Counted from the first letter of the stretch, positions 20,980 to 33,040 are shown. The stretch is 64,000 nt of DNA from Cornus controversa (GCA_026545225.1 CM048846.1:36405501-36469500), one strand, 5' to 3'. Made by a program: numbers and translations. The notes: generated by a model from the sequence alone, not told the origin.

Positions 20980-21953
20980 GGGGTATCGGATGAGGACCGA
21001 GAGTGAGAGTATGTGCAAGCTTTGGTGCTTGTATCATGTATCGGATTATGACCGTAGTAGGTGAAAATACCTTTATGCTTATGTGTTTATCTGTTAAGCA
21101 CGTTTTTATGTTTAAATGCATCTATATTGCATTTGAGATGTGCTACTTGACGAGTAGGAGATGTGGTAGTTGATTTACATCGGTTATGTAAATGTGTTGA
21201 CATATATGTTCTATATACATATTGATGCCTGATGTTTACTGCTTTCAAGCATGTTGAAAATGATTTCTAAAATCATGTATAGTGGATTTTGTATGTTCAT
21301 ATGTGCTAGAGTAGCCATATACATCATTGGTTCATGCATGCTAGGTAGGGCATGGTCTTAAATATGGTGATATATTTAAGTGCATGTATATTTTTGAGAA
21401 TATGTGAGGATCGACCTGCTGCAGCGGTGATAGTATGGTTCTACATACCTTGTTGGGCCTTTGAGCTCACCCCCTCCCAGGTTTTGCAGGTATTGCTGGT
21501 TTTGGAGTTAGTTAGGGGACTGACAGCACCGGTTGCAGAGGTAGTACCTAGATTCCTTAGAATCTAGTGTATATCCAGGATAGTGGATAGATAGATGCTT
21601 TACATTTGGATTAAATGTATAAAGCGATTTATATTGATTCAGTTCCTTCAGTTGTATTTATTCATGTGATGTATGTATTTAATACGGACATTCAAGGACT
21701 GAGGCATGTATATTTATGATTGAATTATGCATGTTGTAGAAATATTAGGGGGACACGTGCCCAGAAGTGTCCATATGAATTGTAAAGCAGGTGTAATATG
21801 CCAGGAGCTGATTATTTAGAATGGGTCATGCCCGATTTTCGTAAAAATAATAGGAAATTGAATTGTATGATCAGGTGGAGGTTATGTCGTGAGGGTGATC
21901 TCACGGGGTTCACACCTCGGTTTCCGGGCCTCGGGAATCGGGGCGTGACAGGA

Positions 21954-21965
21954 TGGTATCAGAGC
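21954..21965 (+). other. E3 primer binding site, initiator Met-tRNA type
   Basis: TGGTATCAGAGC lies three bases after the LTR end and matches the complement of the initiator Met-tRNA 3' end used by many plant chromoviruses. E8 and E0 have the same site. Confidence 0.88.
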
Positions 21966-21966
21966 A

Positions 21967-22186
21967 CTAGGTTGGAACACCTAGGGACGACGGGAATGGA
22001 CATATCATGTGTATGGTTGAGAAGGTTGGATTTTTGTACCTGATACCAGAGTGGTATCTATCAGAGCACTAGGTTGGAATACCTAGGGGCGACGAGTAAG
22101 GGTTGAGGATTCGAGGAACTCTTGATTGCTGTTAAAGCACTAGGTTTGAAAACCTAGGGTATCAAAGTCGTAGGTTCGAATACCTA
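21967..22186 (+). repeat. Amplified CTAGGT hairpin next to the E3 primer site
   Basis: The motif GCACTAGGTTGGAA-ACCTAGGG, an inverted repeat CTAGGT/ACCTAG with a 6-nt loop, occurs at 21967-21984, 22069-22086 and 22140-22157, with a shorter version at 22171-22186. The second copy is preceded by TATCAGAGC, part of the primer site. E8 has only one copy directly after its primer site. Confidence 0.75.
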
Positions 22187-24561
22187 AGGACGGATGGTCA
22201 AATCACGTGATGGTTTGGAGATAGGCAATGGTTGATAGTTGTCTAGATGATATGTTTGGTTACATATGGACGGTAGTGGAATGATCTGCTCGGTTGGAGC
22301 AATCCTAATGAAAGATCAAAGTGTTGGTATGAAATTGAATTCAGTTGGTAAAACTCCCAGAGTTGGTTGAGTTTAGACATTTGATTTGGTGATTAAGTCT
22401 CATTAGTGAGCAACGAAGAGATACCGCAAGGAAATTTGCGAGTGTTTAAGTCCTTAGAAATACTTAGGGACTTATGAGATTGATGAGTGTTTTGCCTGGG
22501 TTGGCAATTGAGATTGAGATGGGATACAAGGAAGGCATATTGCCGGAGTTGGGCTAACTGGGAAAAGTGGCCTGGCCAGACATTTTTCTTGGATTAGTGC
22601 TTCTCTTACAATACGTCGGCTCTTGTGGATGTTGAGTTGTTTCGTCCGGATGACGATGGATAAAGAATTCCCAATGGTAAGGATATGTCACTGAAAGTGA
22701 TTGGTATTGATAGTCAAGGTTGCTGCCTTAGACTATAGAAGCGGATAGATTGGTAGGTGTTTACCAATGGGTACAGAGGATGAGAGTAGGTTGGTTTGAA
22801 CCACTCTAGATGTTGTGTTCCAGTATGTGTGTATACTAGGGGGACTGGGCCGTATTTTACACGCTTGCTCAGGCAGAGGAGGTACCAGGACCGTGTATGG
22901 TCAAGGGTATTTTCCTAGTATTAGCCCGAGGGCTAGGGGTTTGATTTATGCATCATATGTCATATCATGCATGGTATGTGTTTATTTGATTAGCATGTTG
23001 TGTGTTATATGCTATGTGGTATATGTGATTCATGTAACTGAGCATTGCATTTTTAGTGTTGCATTTTGTGTCACATGATTAGTAGTGACATGTAGTCACC
23101 TAGAGAGTTATGGTTTTGAAAACTTGTGAACCTGGGTAGAGGTTTGAAACCGAGTGAACTGTGATGTTGAAATAGACACGTAGTGATGGACTTTGAGAGT
23201 ATAAGTCTAGAATTGTGGAGAAAGGTATGGTTTACCTTGTGGCTTCCCAAACCAAGAGTTTGAAGGGTTTGTGGGGTCCTAGACGAAGCAGTCAGGATCT
23301 TGGGATCTCAAAGGAGATGTTGGAAAGGAATGGATAAATACCCGAAAAGCCAGAAACGTCCGTTAGGATTAATGGACGAGTGAGTAAATTGGATTCATTC
23401 CTTAGGAAATGAGATTGTGAAGTTAAGGGTATGTAAAACCCAAATCTTGGCACTAAATGCCAATGGAATGTAGTCCACCAAAAATGGGCAGGACTAGATG
23501 ATTTGTTTTGACAAGTGCACTCTTTATGTGCCTTGACCTTAGTGGAGTGTTGTGATATACACATGATTGATGCAGTTAGATCATAGTGTGGATATGATGT
23601 TAAGAGAAGGATGGGTTGATAGTGGATGAGGATCCTGACATATGGTATCTGAAGTGAGGATAATTTCTTGCCGTGAAGGGGAGAGGTGGATGTAGTGGAC
23701 GTGTAGACGCAGTGGGCTGTGGCCACTGTATGGCTGCTGTTTGGCTACTGTAGGTGACCTCAAACTTTCATTGGTAAGGGTTGTCTATGGTGAAGTGCTA
23801 ATATGAAAGGAATTCTCTCTAACTATCAACTGGTTCCTTGGTGTGAAAGATGAAAATGGGAAATGGATCTCCTCTGGAATAAAGAGATTGTGAAATCAGT
23901 GGGATGTGAGATCCTGGACTTGGCATTGGATTCCAGTGGGTTGTAGTCTATGAGACTGGGCAGGATTATGTGGCTTGCTGCGGTAAGTACACTGTTCGTG
24001 TTATTTTTATCGGCGAGTACACTGTCATGTGCCTTGCTGGTGAGTGCGCTTGTGATGTGCACTGGATTGATGTGGTTTGTGTTGTGATGATGCCCAGGAT
24101 ATTGGACTAAGCCCGGGAATGATATGCTAGAGATTGAAAGTCATGTCTGATAATAAAAGAATGACTTTGAGTATTGATGATCCTGGATTATAGGGAAGTA
24201 TCACTGTGAGTGATTGGTATGATTAGTCAAAGGTGTTGCCTTAGACTAGAGATAGAGATTGACTGGATAGGTCTTGAGATAGAGACTGTGGACTCTGCGA
24301 AGCAAGTGCTTCAGAGGATTTCGTGAGTGAACCGTACATGGGCTTAGGAGTCACTCAGCCATGTCACGGAAGTGGTTCTATTGCCTTACGGCAGTCGAGA
24401 TGCACTGTTGTGCAAGACTTGAGAGTTATGAGTTAGGGGTTGCAAGTGTAGCGCCTAGAGTATGTGGAAAGAGAAAGTGACGATCATTGGCGAGAATGAC
24501 GTCTGGTAAGGTTGGTTTTGCAAAGACCATGACTATGCTAATTTCGAGGACGAAATTCCTT

Positions 24562-24575
24562 GAAGGAGGGGAGGT
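24562..24575 (+). other. E3 polypurine tract
   Basis: GAAGGAGGGGAGGT lies directly before the 3' LTR start TGTAAGGACC. It is of the AAGGAGGGGAG type common in Tekay/Del-like elements. Confidence 0.82.
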
Positions 24576-24882
24576 TGTAAGGACCGGAATTATTTTGACC
24601 GGTTCCGGATGAATTTTGACCGGATTTATTTTTTTGAATGAATTAAATTCGGAAAGATGTGGATATATATATAGATTGGACGGAGGATGCATATATAGAT
24701 ATATATATATGGAAATATATATATTTATATGGGATATATTTATATTAAATTATAAATATATTTATTGAGTACATGCATTATTATATATACACATAAAAGT
24801 GTGTATATGTGTGAGCTTATATGCAATTATGAAGGAGTGTGGGTGCACATGCAAGATTACAAGTATATGTGCATATGTTATG

Positions 24883-24916
<34 letters not shown>

Positions 24917-27900
24917 TTGTGTGTGGAGGAGAATAAGAAAAAAATGTGTGGTGTATATTTGAGAGAAGCTTCAGCCGAGAAAAGAGAAAAGAAGAAAAGA
25001 GGAAAGAAAGAAAAGGAAAAAGAAAAGAAAAGGAAAAGAAGAAAAGAAAGAGAGAAAAGGTGAGATCGGGAGAGAGAGATCGGGGGGGACCGAGGGAAGC
25101 CGAAGGAGAGAGAGGGAGAGCCGATCCCGGCGCCGGCGATGGCAGCGGCTGCCGGCTGTTCGCGGTGGCTGAAGCGACTGTTCTCAGTGGTGATCCTCGG
25201 CTGGAACGGTGAGGACTGTGTGGGTTCTCACGGCTATTTTTTTTCAGTTGGTTCCGGCGACGGCGGCTTGCGGTGGTTGCAGGTGGGTTCGGTGGTGCGA
25301 GCTGCCTGGTTCGCTGCTTCGGTTGAGTGGGTTGGGCTTCGGTTGCTCACGGTGGGTCTGGACTTTCACGGCTGTTCGGACAGCTTATCGGGGTGGCTCA
25401 CGACGGCAGTGGACGGTTCTCTTGGCCGTAATTGCTGGGGATTTTGGGTGGTGTTTGGCTCGGGTGTAGCGGTGTTCGATGGTGGATGATTGGGTTGAGT
25501 CGTGGGTTGCTTGCTGCCACGGTTTCAGCTGGCCATTCTAGGTGGATTGAATGGTGGTTCACGACTGGGCAGCGGGCTGTGGAGGTGAGTCGCAGCTATG
25601 GTGGACAGCCATGGTGGCTACTGGGCTGTTGAGCCTTCGACTTCATAGCAGATGGGTCTTCTCGGTGATGGTAGTTCCATGGGAACTCGGCAGTGGTGGC
25701 GGCTGGGTATTGTGGTACATGGGCTGCCGTGAGGATGGTCCTTGGTGGGTCTTTGTGGGCATGGTTTGAGACAGCGATGCTCACGATTTGGGGGCATACA
25801 TGGACTGTGGATGGGCTGTTTAGCTGGGTGTTTGGATTGTTGGTCTTGGAGTACTTGGTTTCGTAGTGTTGCCTAATTGAATTGGGAATTGAAGATCAGT
25901 CCATAGATTTTGGAATAGGTTTAAAAATGGTGATTAGGCTTATTGGGCCAGCTGGGCTTGAGGCTAGAAATGGGCTGATTTTGGTCGGGCCAATGACTGA
26001 AATTAGAGTTTTAATTGAGCTGCCCATCCACGTGAATTTGGCCATGTTGGTTTCAGTTAGCCTTTGGTGGTAGTTTGACTCTGTTGTGGATGTGTTTTCG
26101 GTAGTGGGTTCAGACGATTATATGAGACTGTTTGGACCTTCACGGTTGATCATGCGGGTTGAGACATCGTGGATTGAGAGGTTTGGGCTTGACACGGGAC
26201 TTGACCGAGCAAGGAAATGGACAGCTTGGCAGGCACGGACCGGTTGAGAGCTGGACCTAAGGCAAGTTGATTCTTGCCTCTATCTCTTACGTACATTTTA
26301 TTTACGTTGAGTAATTTACATATGTTATTAATTTGATCATATGTGATATGTGTATATACATGTATATATAGGTGCTTATATATATGTGGGTATAGGTGGA
26401 TGTTGTACATACATGGGATATGGGAGGACATATATATGTGTGTGTATATATCTATGTATGTGCGGGTTTGGGAAGCGATAACATGTTAGATTAATCGCCT
26501 GATTGCATTGTGATATGCATGTACGTATAGATTAAAGTCTATGTAAAGCATGCTAAATAATACTTGTTTAGCTCTGTGTTGTCTTGTATGCATATGTGGT
26601 TCTTATGCATGGTGTTCAGGAAGTATATATATGTATGTGATTATATATACGTACGGTTGCAGTGGTATAAATGCATACTAAGTTGAATATAACTTTTGGC
26701 GAGCATTTGAAAAGCATGAAATGTGCTAAGTGTTTTATATGTTCTTGATACATATGTGGGTGATGTAATATATATATGTGTATATGTATACTGTGACTGG
26801 AATGCATGTTAGCTACTTGTAATGAATACATGCATTGAATGAGAGCATTACTATATTTATGCTAGTGTAAGTGCATATGTGATTTATATGCATGATTTGA
26901 CATGTACGTGTTTACATGTAGGGTTACGTGAATGAAATGCATGCTATCTGTTTATAGAAAATGTATGCATTGGTTATAGCATGATAAAAATATGCTAAGT
27001 TGGGATTGTTTGCATATGTAAGGTGTTATGCAAGTATTTGGACATATATGTGTTTATATGTGGGAATGTGAATGTGAGATGCGTGCTAGCTTCATATATA
27101 TATATATATATATATTGAATGTATGCATTGGTCCTAGCATGATAAAAACGTGCTAAGTTGAAGTTGTTGCATATATGAGGTGTTATGCAAGTTTGTGAAC
27201 ATGTATGTGCTATATGTGTTGGAATGTGATGAAAAGTATGCCAAATGCTTCTTTTTAGTATTCATAGGCATGGGTTGACGCATGAAAATATCATGTTATG
27301 TATATGTGCATCCATATTGCATATATAGGAGGGAAATGACACATACGTGGTTATGTGTGGGTCTATGTAGAGGGAAATGCATGCTATGTATTTATATACT
27401 AGCTGGTGCATTGGGATAGCATAAAATAGAATGCTTAGTTACGTATACATCCATATTGCATATATGGGAGGTTGCGGGAAAATTAACGCAAAAAGAGGTG
27501 CACGGGACTTCGGAGTGGTCCAACCGTGTCACGAGAAGTGGTATAATTATCCACACGTATGGCCCTCGGAGTGGACCCGCCATACGAAGGCTTTATGCCT
27601 AGAATCGGAGTGTGTCCAACATTAGTGAGTTTCGGAGCTGCCCCCTCACAATTTGGCAAACCAATATATTGCCATCGGAATATGTCCAACAAGTATGGCC
27701 CTCGGAGTGGACCCGCCATGCACAGGCCTAAAGCCTGGAATTCGGAGTATGTCCAATGAATGTGAGCCTCGGAGCTGTCCCCTCACATAACGGTAATCCT
27801 ATACATTGCCAGAGTAGGATGACCTTTCGGAGTGGTCCAGGTCATAGGATGGTTATCGGAGTTGTCCTAGGTCACATGATCCTCGGAGCGGGTTAATCAT

Positions 27901-28874
27901 GTGGGGGTATTGGATGAGGACCGAGAGTGAGAGTATGTGCAAGCTTTGGTGCTTGTATCATGTATCGGATTATGACCGTAGTAGGTGAAAATACCTTTAT
28001 GCTTATGTGTTTATCTGTTAAGCACGTTTTTATGTTTAAATGCATCTATATTGCATTTGAGATGTGCTACTTGACGAGTAGGAGATGTGGTAGTTGATTT
28101 ACATCGGTTATGTAAATGTGTTGACATATATGTTCTATATACATATTGATGCCTGATGTTTACTGCTTTCAAGCATGTTGAAAATGATTTCTAAAATTAT
28201 GTATAGTGGATTTTGTATGTTCATATGTGCTAGAGTAGCCATATACATCATTGGTTCATGCATGCTAGGTAGGGCATGGTCTTAAATATGGTGATATATT
28301 TAAGTGCATGTATATTTTTGAGAATATGTGAGGATCGACCTGCTGCAGCGGTGATAGTATGGTTCTACATACCTTGTTGGGCCTTTGAGCTCACCCCCTC
28401 CCAGGTTTTGCAGGTATTGCTGGTTTTGGAGTTAGTTAGGGGACTGACAGCACCGGTTGCAGAGGTAGTACCTAGATTCCTTAGAATCTAGTGTATATCC
28501 AGGATAGTGGATAGATAGATGCTTTACATTTGGATTAAATGTATAAAGCGATTTATATTGATTCAGTTCCTTCAGTTGTATTTATTCATGTGATGTATGT
28601 ATTTAATACGGACATTCAAGGACTGAGGCATGTATATTTATGATTGAATTATGCATGTTGTAGAAATATTAGGGGGACACGTGCCCAGAAGAGTCCATAT
28701 GAATTGTAAAGCAGGTGTAATATGCCAGGAGCTGATTATTTAGAATGGGTCATGCCCGATTTTCGTAAAAATAATAGGAAATTGAATTGTATGATCCGGT
28801 GGAGGTTATGTCGTGAGGGTGATCTCACGGGGTTCACACCTCGGTTTCCGGGCCTCGGGAATCGGGGCGTGACA
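24576..28874 (+). repeat. E3 3' LTR (4,299 bp)
   Basis: Same content as the 5' LTR, offset by about 6,920-6,924 bp, including the hairpin array at 27501-27903 and the purine-rich and GC-rich blocks. It ends GGGGCGTGACA and is followed by the target copy TAAAT (28875-28879). Confidence 0.93.
27501..27903 (+). repeat. CGGAG hairpin array, E3 3' LTR
   Basis: Copy of the array in the 5' LTR with the same stems. Here one motif reads CGGAG where the 5' LTR has CAGAG (20709-20713), which restores the consensus loop. Confidence 0.85.
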
Positions 28875-28879
28875 TAAAT

Positions 28880-30928
28880 TGTAGGTCATGGATCATGGAT
28901 ATTTCATTTGGCAATATGAATATCAAGCTTAATGTGTTCAATGCTATCCAACACCCTCCAGATCAGAGTGATGTGTTCTGCATGGATGATATCGATGAAT
29001 GTGTAGAGGAATTTGTTTCATCCTCTATATCTCGAAACTCACTGGAGGTATGTAAGTCGCTTTATGACTTTGAGAACATTAATGATGAAGGGTTGTGTGA
29101 AGAAGTGCATGCTATGCTGGAAGTGGGTGCTATTCAGAATACTCCACCATGGAGAATTACAATTGAGCCACTACCTTCTCTATCTAGCACTCCCTTAGTG
29201 CCTTCATTGGAGTCCCCACCAGAATTAGAATTGAAGCCTTTGCCTGACAAATTGAAGTATGTATTCTTAAGGGCACAGAAAACTCTTCCTGTTATAATTG
29301 CCTCTGATCTGACAGAAATTCAAGAGAAGAGCTTAGTAGAGGTTTTATACCAACATCGTGAAGCAATTGGATGGAGTGTTGCTGATCTTAAGGGCATTGA
29401 TCACTCAATTTGCATGCACAAAATCTATTTGGAAGAAGGATGTAAGCCAACTAGAGAGGCACAGAGGCGACTGAACCCCAACATGAAGGAGGTGGTAAAG
29501 AAAGAGGTTGTCAAGTTACTTGATGCAGGAATTATTTATCCAATTTCTGACAGCACATGGGTGAGTCCGACACAAGTGGTTCCAAAGAAATCTGGTCTTA
29601 CCATTGTCCCTAACTCTGTGGGAGAGCTTGTTCCACAACGTACTGCCACAGGTTGGCGTGTTTGCATTGATTACAGAAAGCTTCATTCTATGACAAGGAA
29701 AGATCACTTCCCTCTTCCATTCATTGATCAAATACTTGAAAGGTTAGCTGGTCAGAGCTATTATTGCTTTCTGGATGGCTACTCTGGTTATAACCAAGTA
29801 GCTATGGATCCGGAAGATCAAGAGAAGACCACTTTCACTTGTCCCTTTGGTACTTTTGCTTATCGTCATATGCCCTTTGGATTATGTAATGCTCCGGCTA
29901 CATTCCAGAGGTGTATGATGGCCATCTTTTTCGACATGGTGGAAAAATTCTTGGAGGTGTTCATGGATGACTTCTCTATTTTTGGATCATCCTTTGAACA
30001 CTGTTTGAGCAATTTATCATTTGTGCTTCAAAGGTGCCGAGAACGGAATTTGGTACTTAGTTGGGAGAAGAGCCATTTTATGGTGAAAGAAGGTATTGTA
30101 TTGGGCCATATTGTTTCAGAGAGGGGCATTGAAGTTGATAAAGCAAAAATTGACCTAATTGCAACTCTGCCTCATCTAACTTTGATAAGGCAAGTTCGAT
30201 CTTTCTTAGGCCATGCCGGGTTCTATAGAAGATTCATCAAAGATTTCAGTAAAGTGGCTCGACCATTGTGCCATTTGTTATCTAAAGATGTTCCCTTTAT
30301 CTTTGATGAAGATTGTGTGCAAGCTTTTGAAAAACTTCGATCTCTATTATCTTCTGCACCAATTATGCAATCACCAAAATGGGCTCTACCTTTTGAAATC
30401 ATGTGTGATGCCTCTGATTATGCAGTGGGAGCCGTGTTGGGACAGAGAGAAGAGAAACGACCACATGTCATCTACTACGCTAGTAAGACTCTCTCTGATG
30501 CCCAACTCAATTATACAACCACAGAGAAAGAGCTTCTAGTCGTAGTGTTTGCCTTGGACAAATTTCATTCGTACTTACTAGGGTCCAAGGTGGTTGTCTA
30601 CTCTGATCATGCAGCATTGCGACACTTATTGGCAAAGAAAGAAACCAAACCGAGTCTTATTCGGTGGATTTTATTGCTGCAAGAATTTGATTTGGAGATA
30701 AAAGACAAAAAGGGGACGGAGAATGTGGTTGCGGATCATTTATCTCGGATTGAGTTCGAGCCGGTGATCGATGCATTACCTATTCGAGACTCATTCCCGG
30801 ATGATCAATTGTTTGGAATTGCTTTGATGAAAGTTAATGGCCAAAGGTTGAAGCATTGTGTGGAAGGATGTGTGCCAAGAAGAGACGTAGAGTCCGTCGA
30901 CTTGACAGATCCCGTCTATCCGACTTAA
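28880..30928 (+). pseudogene. pol: E2 Pol: RT and RNase H, integrase deleted
   Basis: The second part of the E2 frame is open from the E3 junction to a stop at 30926-30928. Taking the internal Met codon at 28895 as residue 1, RT spans about 170-400, with the CIDYRKL motif and the FMDD catalytic motif (Asp codon at 29966-29968). RNase H follows from about 500, with its first catalytic Asp codon at 30407-30409 in MCDASDY, and ends near VADHLSR. After DDQLFGI the frame goes straight to KVNGQRLKH, the end of integrase, so the zinc-binding and DDE domains are missing without loss of frame. E1 shares this junction. RT copies the RNA and RNase H removes it; integration would need another element. 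I call it a pseudogene because gag-protease upstream is broken and E3 separates the parts. Confidence 0.9.
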
Positions 30929-31816
30929 TCCCTTCGGAGAGTCAATCGTCTCCTACGGACGTTAAATTGTAGTTTCTGTATGTATTTCTATACTTTATTT
31001 CCTTTAGTTTTCTTTAATTTTAATTTTTAGTTTTAGTTTTCTTAAGTTTTTCTTCAATTCTAGTTGCGTTTTAATGTTTTTTCTTTGAGTTTTTGATGTA
31101 TAAGTTGCTTCCGGAGGATGCCAAGAGGTGTACCGAGGTATTCGGACTCAATACGGGTGAAAAATAGTGCTCTCGGTCGACCTTGGGCGATGGAGACTCA
31201 AAAATATCAAGTCTCGATCGACCTTGGGCGATGGAGGGTCCAACAGGCATCCAGGGGGGGATCGATCGCCCCAGCCAAGGGAGATCGATCGCCCCATGTT
31301 ATTTCTTGAAGATCACCACCATCAGGTGGGCGATCGATCGCCCATCCTTGGGGGGATCAATCGCCCAAGGCAATTTTTGGACTGGCCGAGACCATCTTCT
31401 ATATAAAGACTCCTTCTCCAAGTTTAAAGCTACTCCATGCATCCTAAGCCTCTTTGAACTCCAATTCAAGTCCTACATGATCCGGAAAACTAATTTCTTC
31501 AATTAGTGAGTATTAAACAAGAATTCAACATTGATCATCATCAACTTCAACATCAAATTGGATCAAAAATCACTAGTTCTCAAAGGAAGCTCTCACTTTT
31601 TCAAGTTCAATATCAAAGTAAGTGAAGTTTTTCTTTGAAGAAATTGTTCAAATCTTTTTGAGGGCTTTTGAAGACCAAGTTTGGGGGATCAATTTTGTGC
31701 ATTCATTTGTTCGATTTGGGTGGAAAAATTGTCAAAAAGAGGAGGTTGAAGGGTACAAGTTAATTGTGCACGCCAAGTGTTCGATTTAATTCCTCAACCA
31801 CACTTTTTCTACTTCT
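30929..31816 (+). other. E2 non-coding spacer with CGATCGAT palindromes
   Basis: No gene is supported. It is the counterpart of E1 4468-5356. The GGGCGATGGAG direct repeat is present (about 31172-31236), followed by four GATCGATC-type motifs at about 31256-31272, 31278-31295, 31328-31343 and 31351-31366. The third has arms that would pair in RNA through one G-U. AAGTTTGGGGG recurs near 31677-31687. Confidence 0.8.
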
Positions 31817-33040
31817 ATGGCACCAAAGAGAGCAAGTCACCAAGGTGCTTCAAGTTCACGTAATCCTCGCCGAACGAGGCATGATCCGACCACAGGTTCT
31901 TCACGATCTCGCCGAGAAGGTATTCAAGAGAGATGGCATCCAAGGGCGTTGAATTTTGAAACCACGTTTGACATAGCCGAACTTTATGGTATGTTTTCCG
32001 AGACACGATGGGGGATTTCTGACATCCGTCATCGTCAGTCGGCATCAATTTTTGTTCCACTTTCATCTACTATTTACTCGAGGCTTGTCAAGGTATTTTA
32101 TCAGAACTTAATGCCGACACCTGATGAGCAGGATGTGCTTACTTCTTCCGTAGATGGAACAATAGTTCGAGTGGACATGTCATCCATTGCCATTGCCATG
32201 GGTTGTCCTCATGAGTGCCCAAATGATTTATCTCATATCTATACTCCTCTACCCGACGACTTGTCAGTGGGCAATGTGGTTGCACGTTTGTGTGCCAACC
32301 AATTTTCTGGGCCGAAAAGGAATGCAACTTCCAAGTCTTCAATGCCAAATCATTTATGGTTCCTTGACGCTGTTTTACTCAAGAATGTATGTTCAATTGG
32401 ACATAAAACCGAAAGACGTCAAGAGTTCCTCCGAGCCTTATATGCCATACATTTTAGGCATTGGCTGTCATTCCCACAGATTGTCTGGGGCCAGATGGAG
32501 AAGTTCTACTCCAAGGTTGTAGCCAAGGCACCAGACAGTGCAAGTGACTGGGAGTTTCCATTCCCTACCATTATTCACCAGTTGCTTGTGGCACAAGGGT
32601 ATGCAGTCCATGAGGACGAGCTTGCCTTTCCACGTGATCTTCATTATGGCACGCATGACTGGAACTTGAGTCGATCACATATGCACCAGAGAGTCATAGC
32701 GGCGCCTGGTGAGGTATCTCGGTTGGCCCAGGGAGAAGAGCATGTAGATATACCACCACCGGTGGAAGATCCAGAGGAGATGGAGGCTGAGGAAGAGGAG
32801 GTGCATGCACAGGCTGGTGGCCATGATTATCAATATTTAGAAGGGCAGATTGCTGGGTTGACAACCCAGTTTGGCACCCTACAGACAGAGGTCTCCACAC
32901 AGTTTGGTGCAATGAGAACAGAGATGGCGGATCACTTTCGTGACACTCGCCAAGAGCAATTAGAGATGAGGAGGATGATGCGTGCACTGATGCGTCAAGC
33001 AAACTTGGATCCAGATGCTCAGTCACCACCACATCCTTGA
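31817..33040 (+). CDS. E2 downstream ORF, 407 codons, unknown function
   Basis: Counterpart of E1 5357-6580: same length, no stop, no indel, with scattered substitutions. It keeps the basic N-terminus, the MSSIAIAMGC and HLWFLDAVLLK patches, the acidic stretch and the C-terminal coiled-coil-like segment. There is no membrane span. It is intact in an element whose gag-pol is broken, although E2 cannot express it from a normal LTR any longer because its 5' LTR is truncated. The decayed copy at 51310-52533 shows the fate of this ORF without constraint. Confidence 0.75.
   Translation: MAPKRASHQGASSSRNPRRTRHDPTTGSSRSRREGIQERWHPRALNFETTFDIAELYGMFSETRWGISDIRHRQSASIFVPLSSTIYSRLVKVFYQNLMPTPDEQDVLTSSVDGTIVRVDMSSIAIAMGCPHECPNDLSHIYTPLPDDLSVGNVVARLCANQFSGPKRNATSKSSMPNHLWFLDAVLLKNVCSIGHKTERRQEFLRALYAIHFRHWLSFPQIVWGQMEKFYSKVVAKAPDSASDWEFPFPTIIHQLLVAQGYAVHEDELAFPRDLHYGTHDWNLSRSHMHQRVIAAPGEVSRLAQGEEHVDIPPPVEDPEEMEAEEEEVHAQAGGHDYQYLEGQIAGLTTQFGTLQTEVSTQFGAMRTEMADHFRDTRQEQLEMRRMMRALMRQANLDPDAQSPPHP

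Larger units (their letters stand above)
17656..21950 (+). repeat. E3 5' LTR (4,295 bp)
   Basis: In order: an AT-rich start with TA microsatellites, a purine-rich stretch (about 18043-18200), a GC-rich part (about 18180-18900), imperfect repeats of about 160 bp with TAGCAT/ATGCTA hairpins (about 19910-20240), a CGGAG hairpin array (20577-20979), a CTCACCCCC segment followed by TTTTGCAGGT (about 21470-21490), and the end GGGGCGTGACA. No gene is convincing. Confidence 0.93.
21951..24575 (+). other. E3 internal region, non-coding with a gag-protease relic
   Basis: About 2.6 kb lies between the LTRs. From about 22841 to 22945 the DNA matches E8 61202-61306 (end of Gag, start of protease) but with base changes and lost frame. 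The rest does not encode a recognisable protein. Imperfect direct repeats are visible: about 22680-22765 versus 24190-24275, and about 23400-23600 versus 23877-24100. The segment starting near 24539 reads ATTTCGAGGACGAAATT, a chromovirus 3' end signature. Confidence 0.8.
17656..28874 (+). mobile_element. E3: chromovirus-derived long-LTR element without genes (LARD-like)
   Basis: Two LTRs of about 4.3 kb (17656-21950 and 24576-28874) begin TGTAAGGACC and end GGGGCGTGACA; the whole is flanked by TAAAT. Between them lie a Met-tRNA-type primer site and 2.6 kb of mostly non-coding DNA, ending in CGAGGACGAAATT and a polypurine tract like those of Tekay/Del chromoviruses. Only a broken scrap of gag-protease remains (about 22841-22945). 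By eye the two LTRs differ at roughly two dozen positions plus short TA-repeat changes, so insertion was recent. It must have relied on proteins from another element, for which E8-like chromoviruses are the natural candidates. Confidence 0.92.

Noticed and set aside
22815..23078. 87-codon ORF in the E3 internal region as a gene
   Set aside because: Overlaps a degraded gag-protease scrap in the wrong frame and ends in random sequence.
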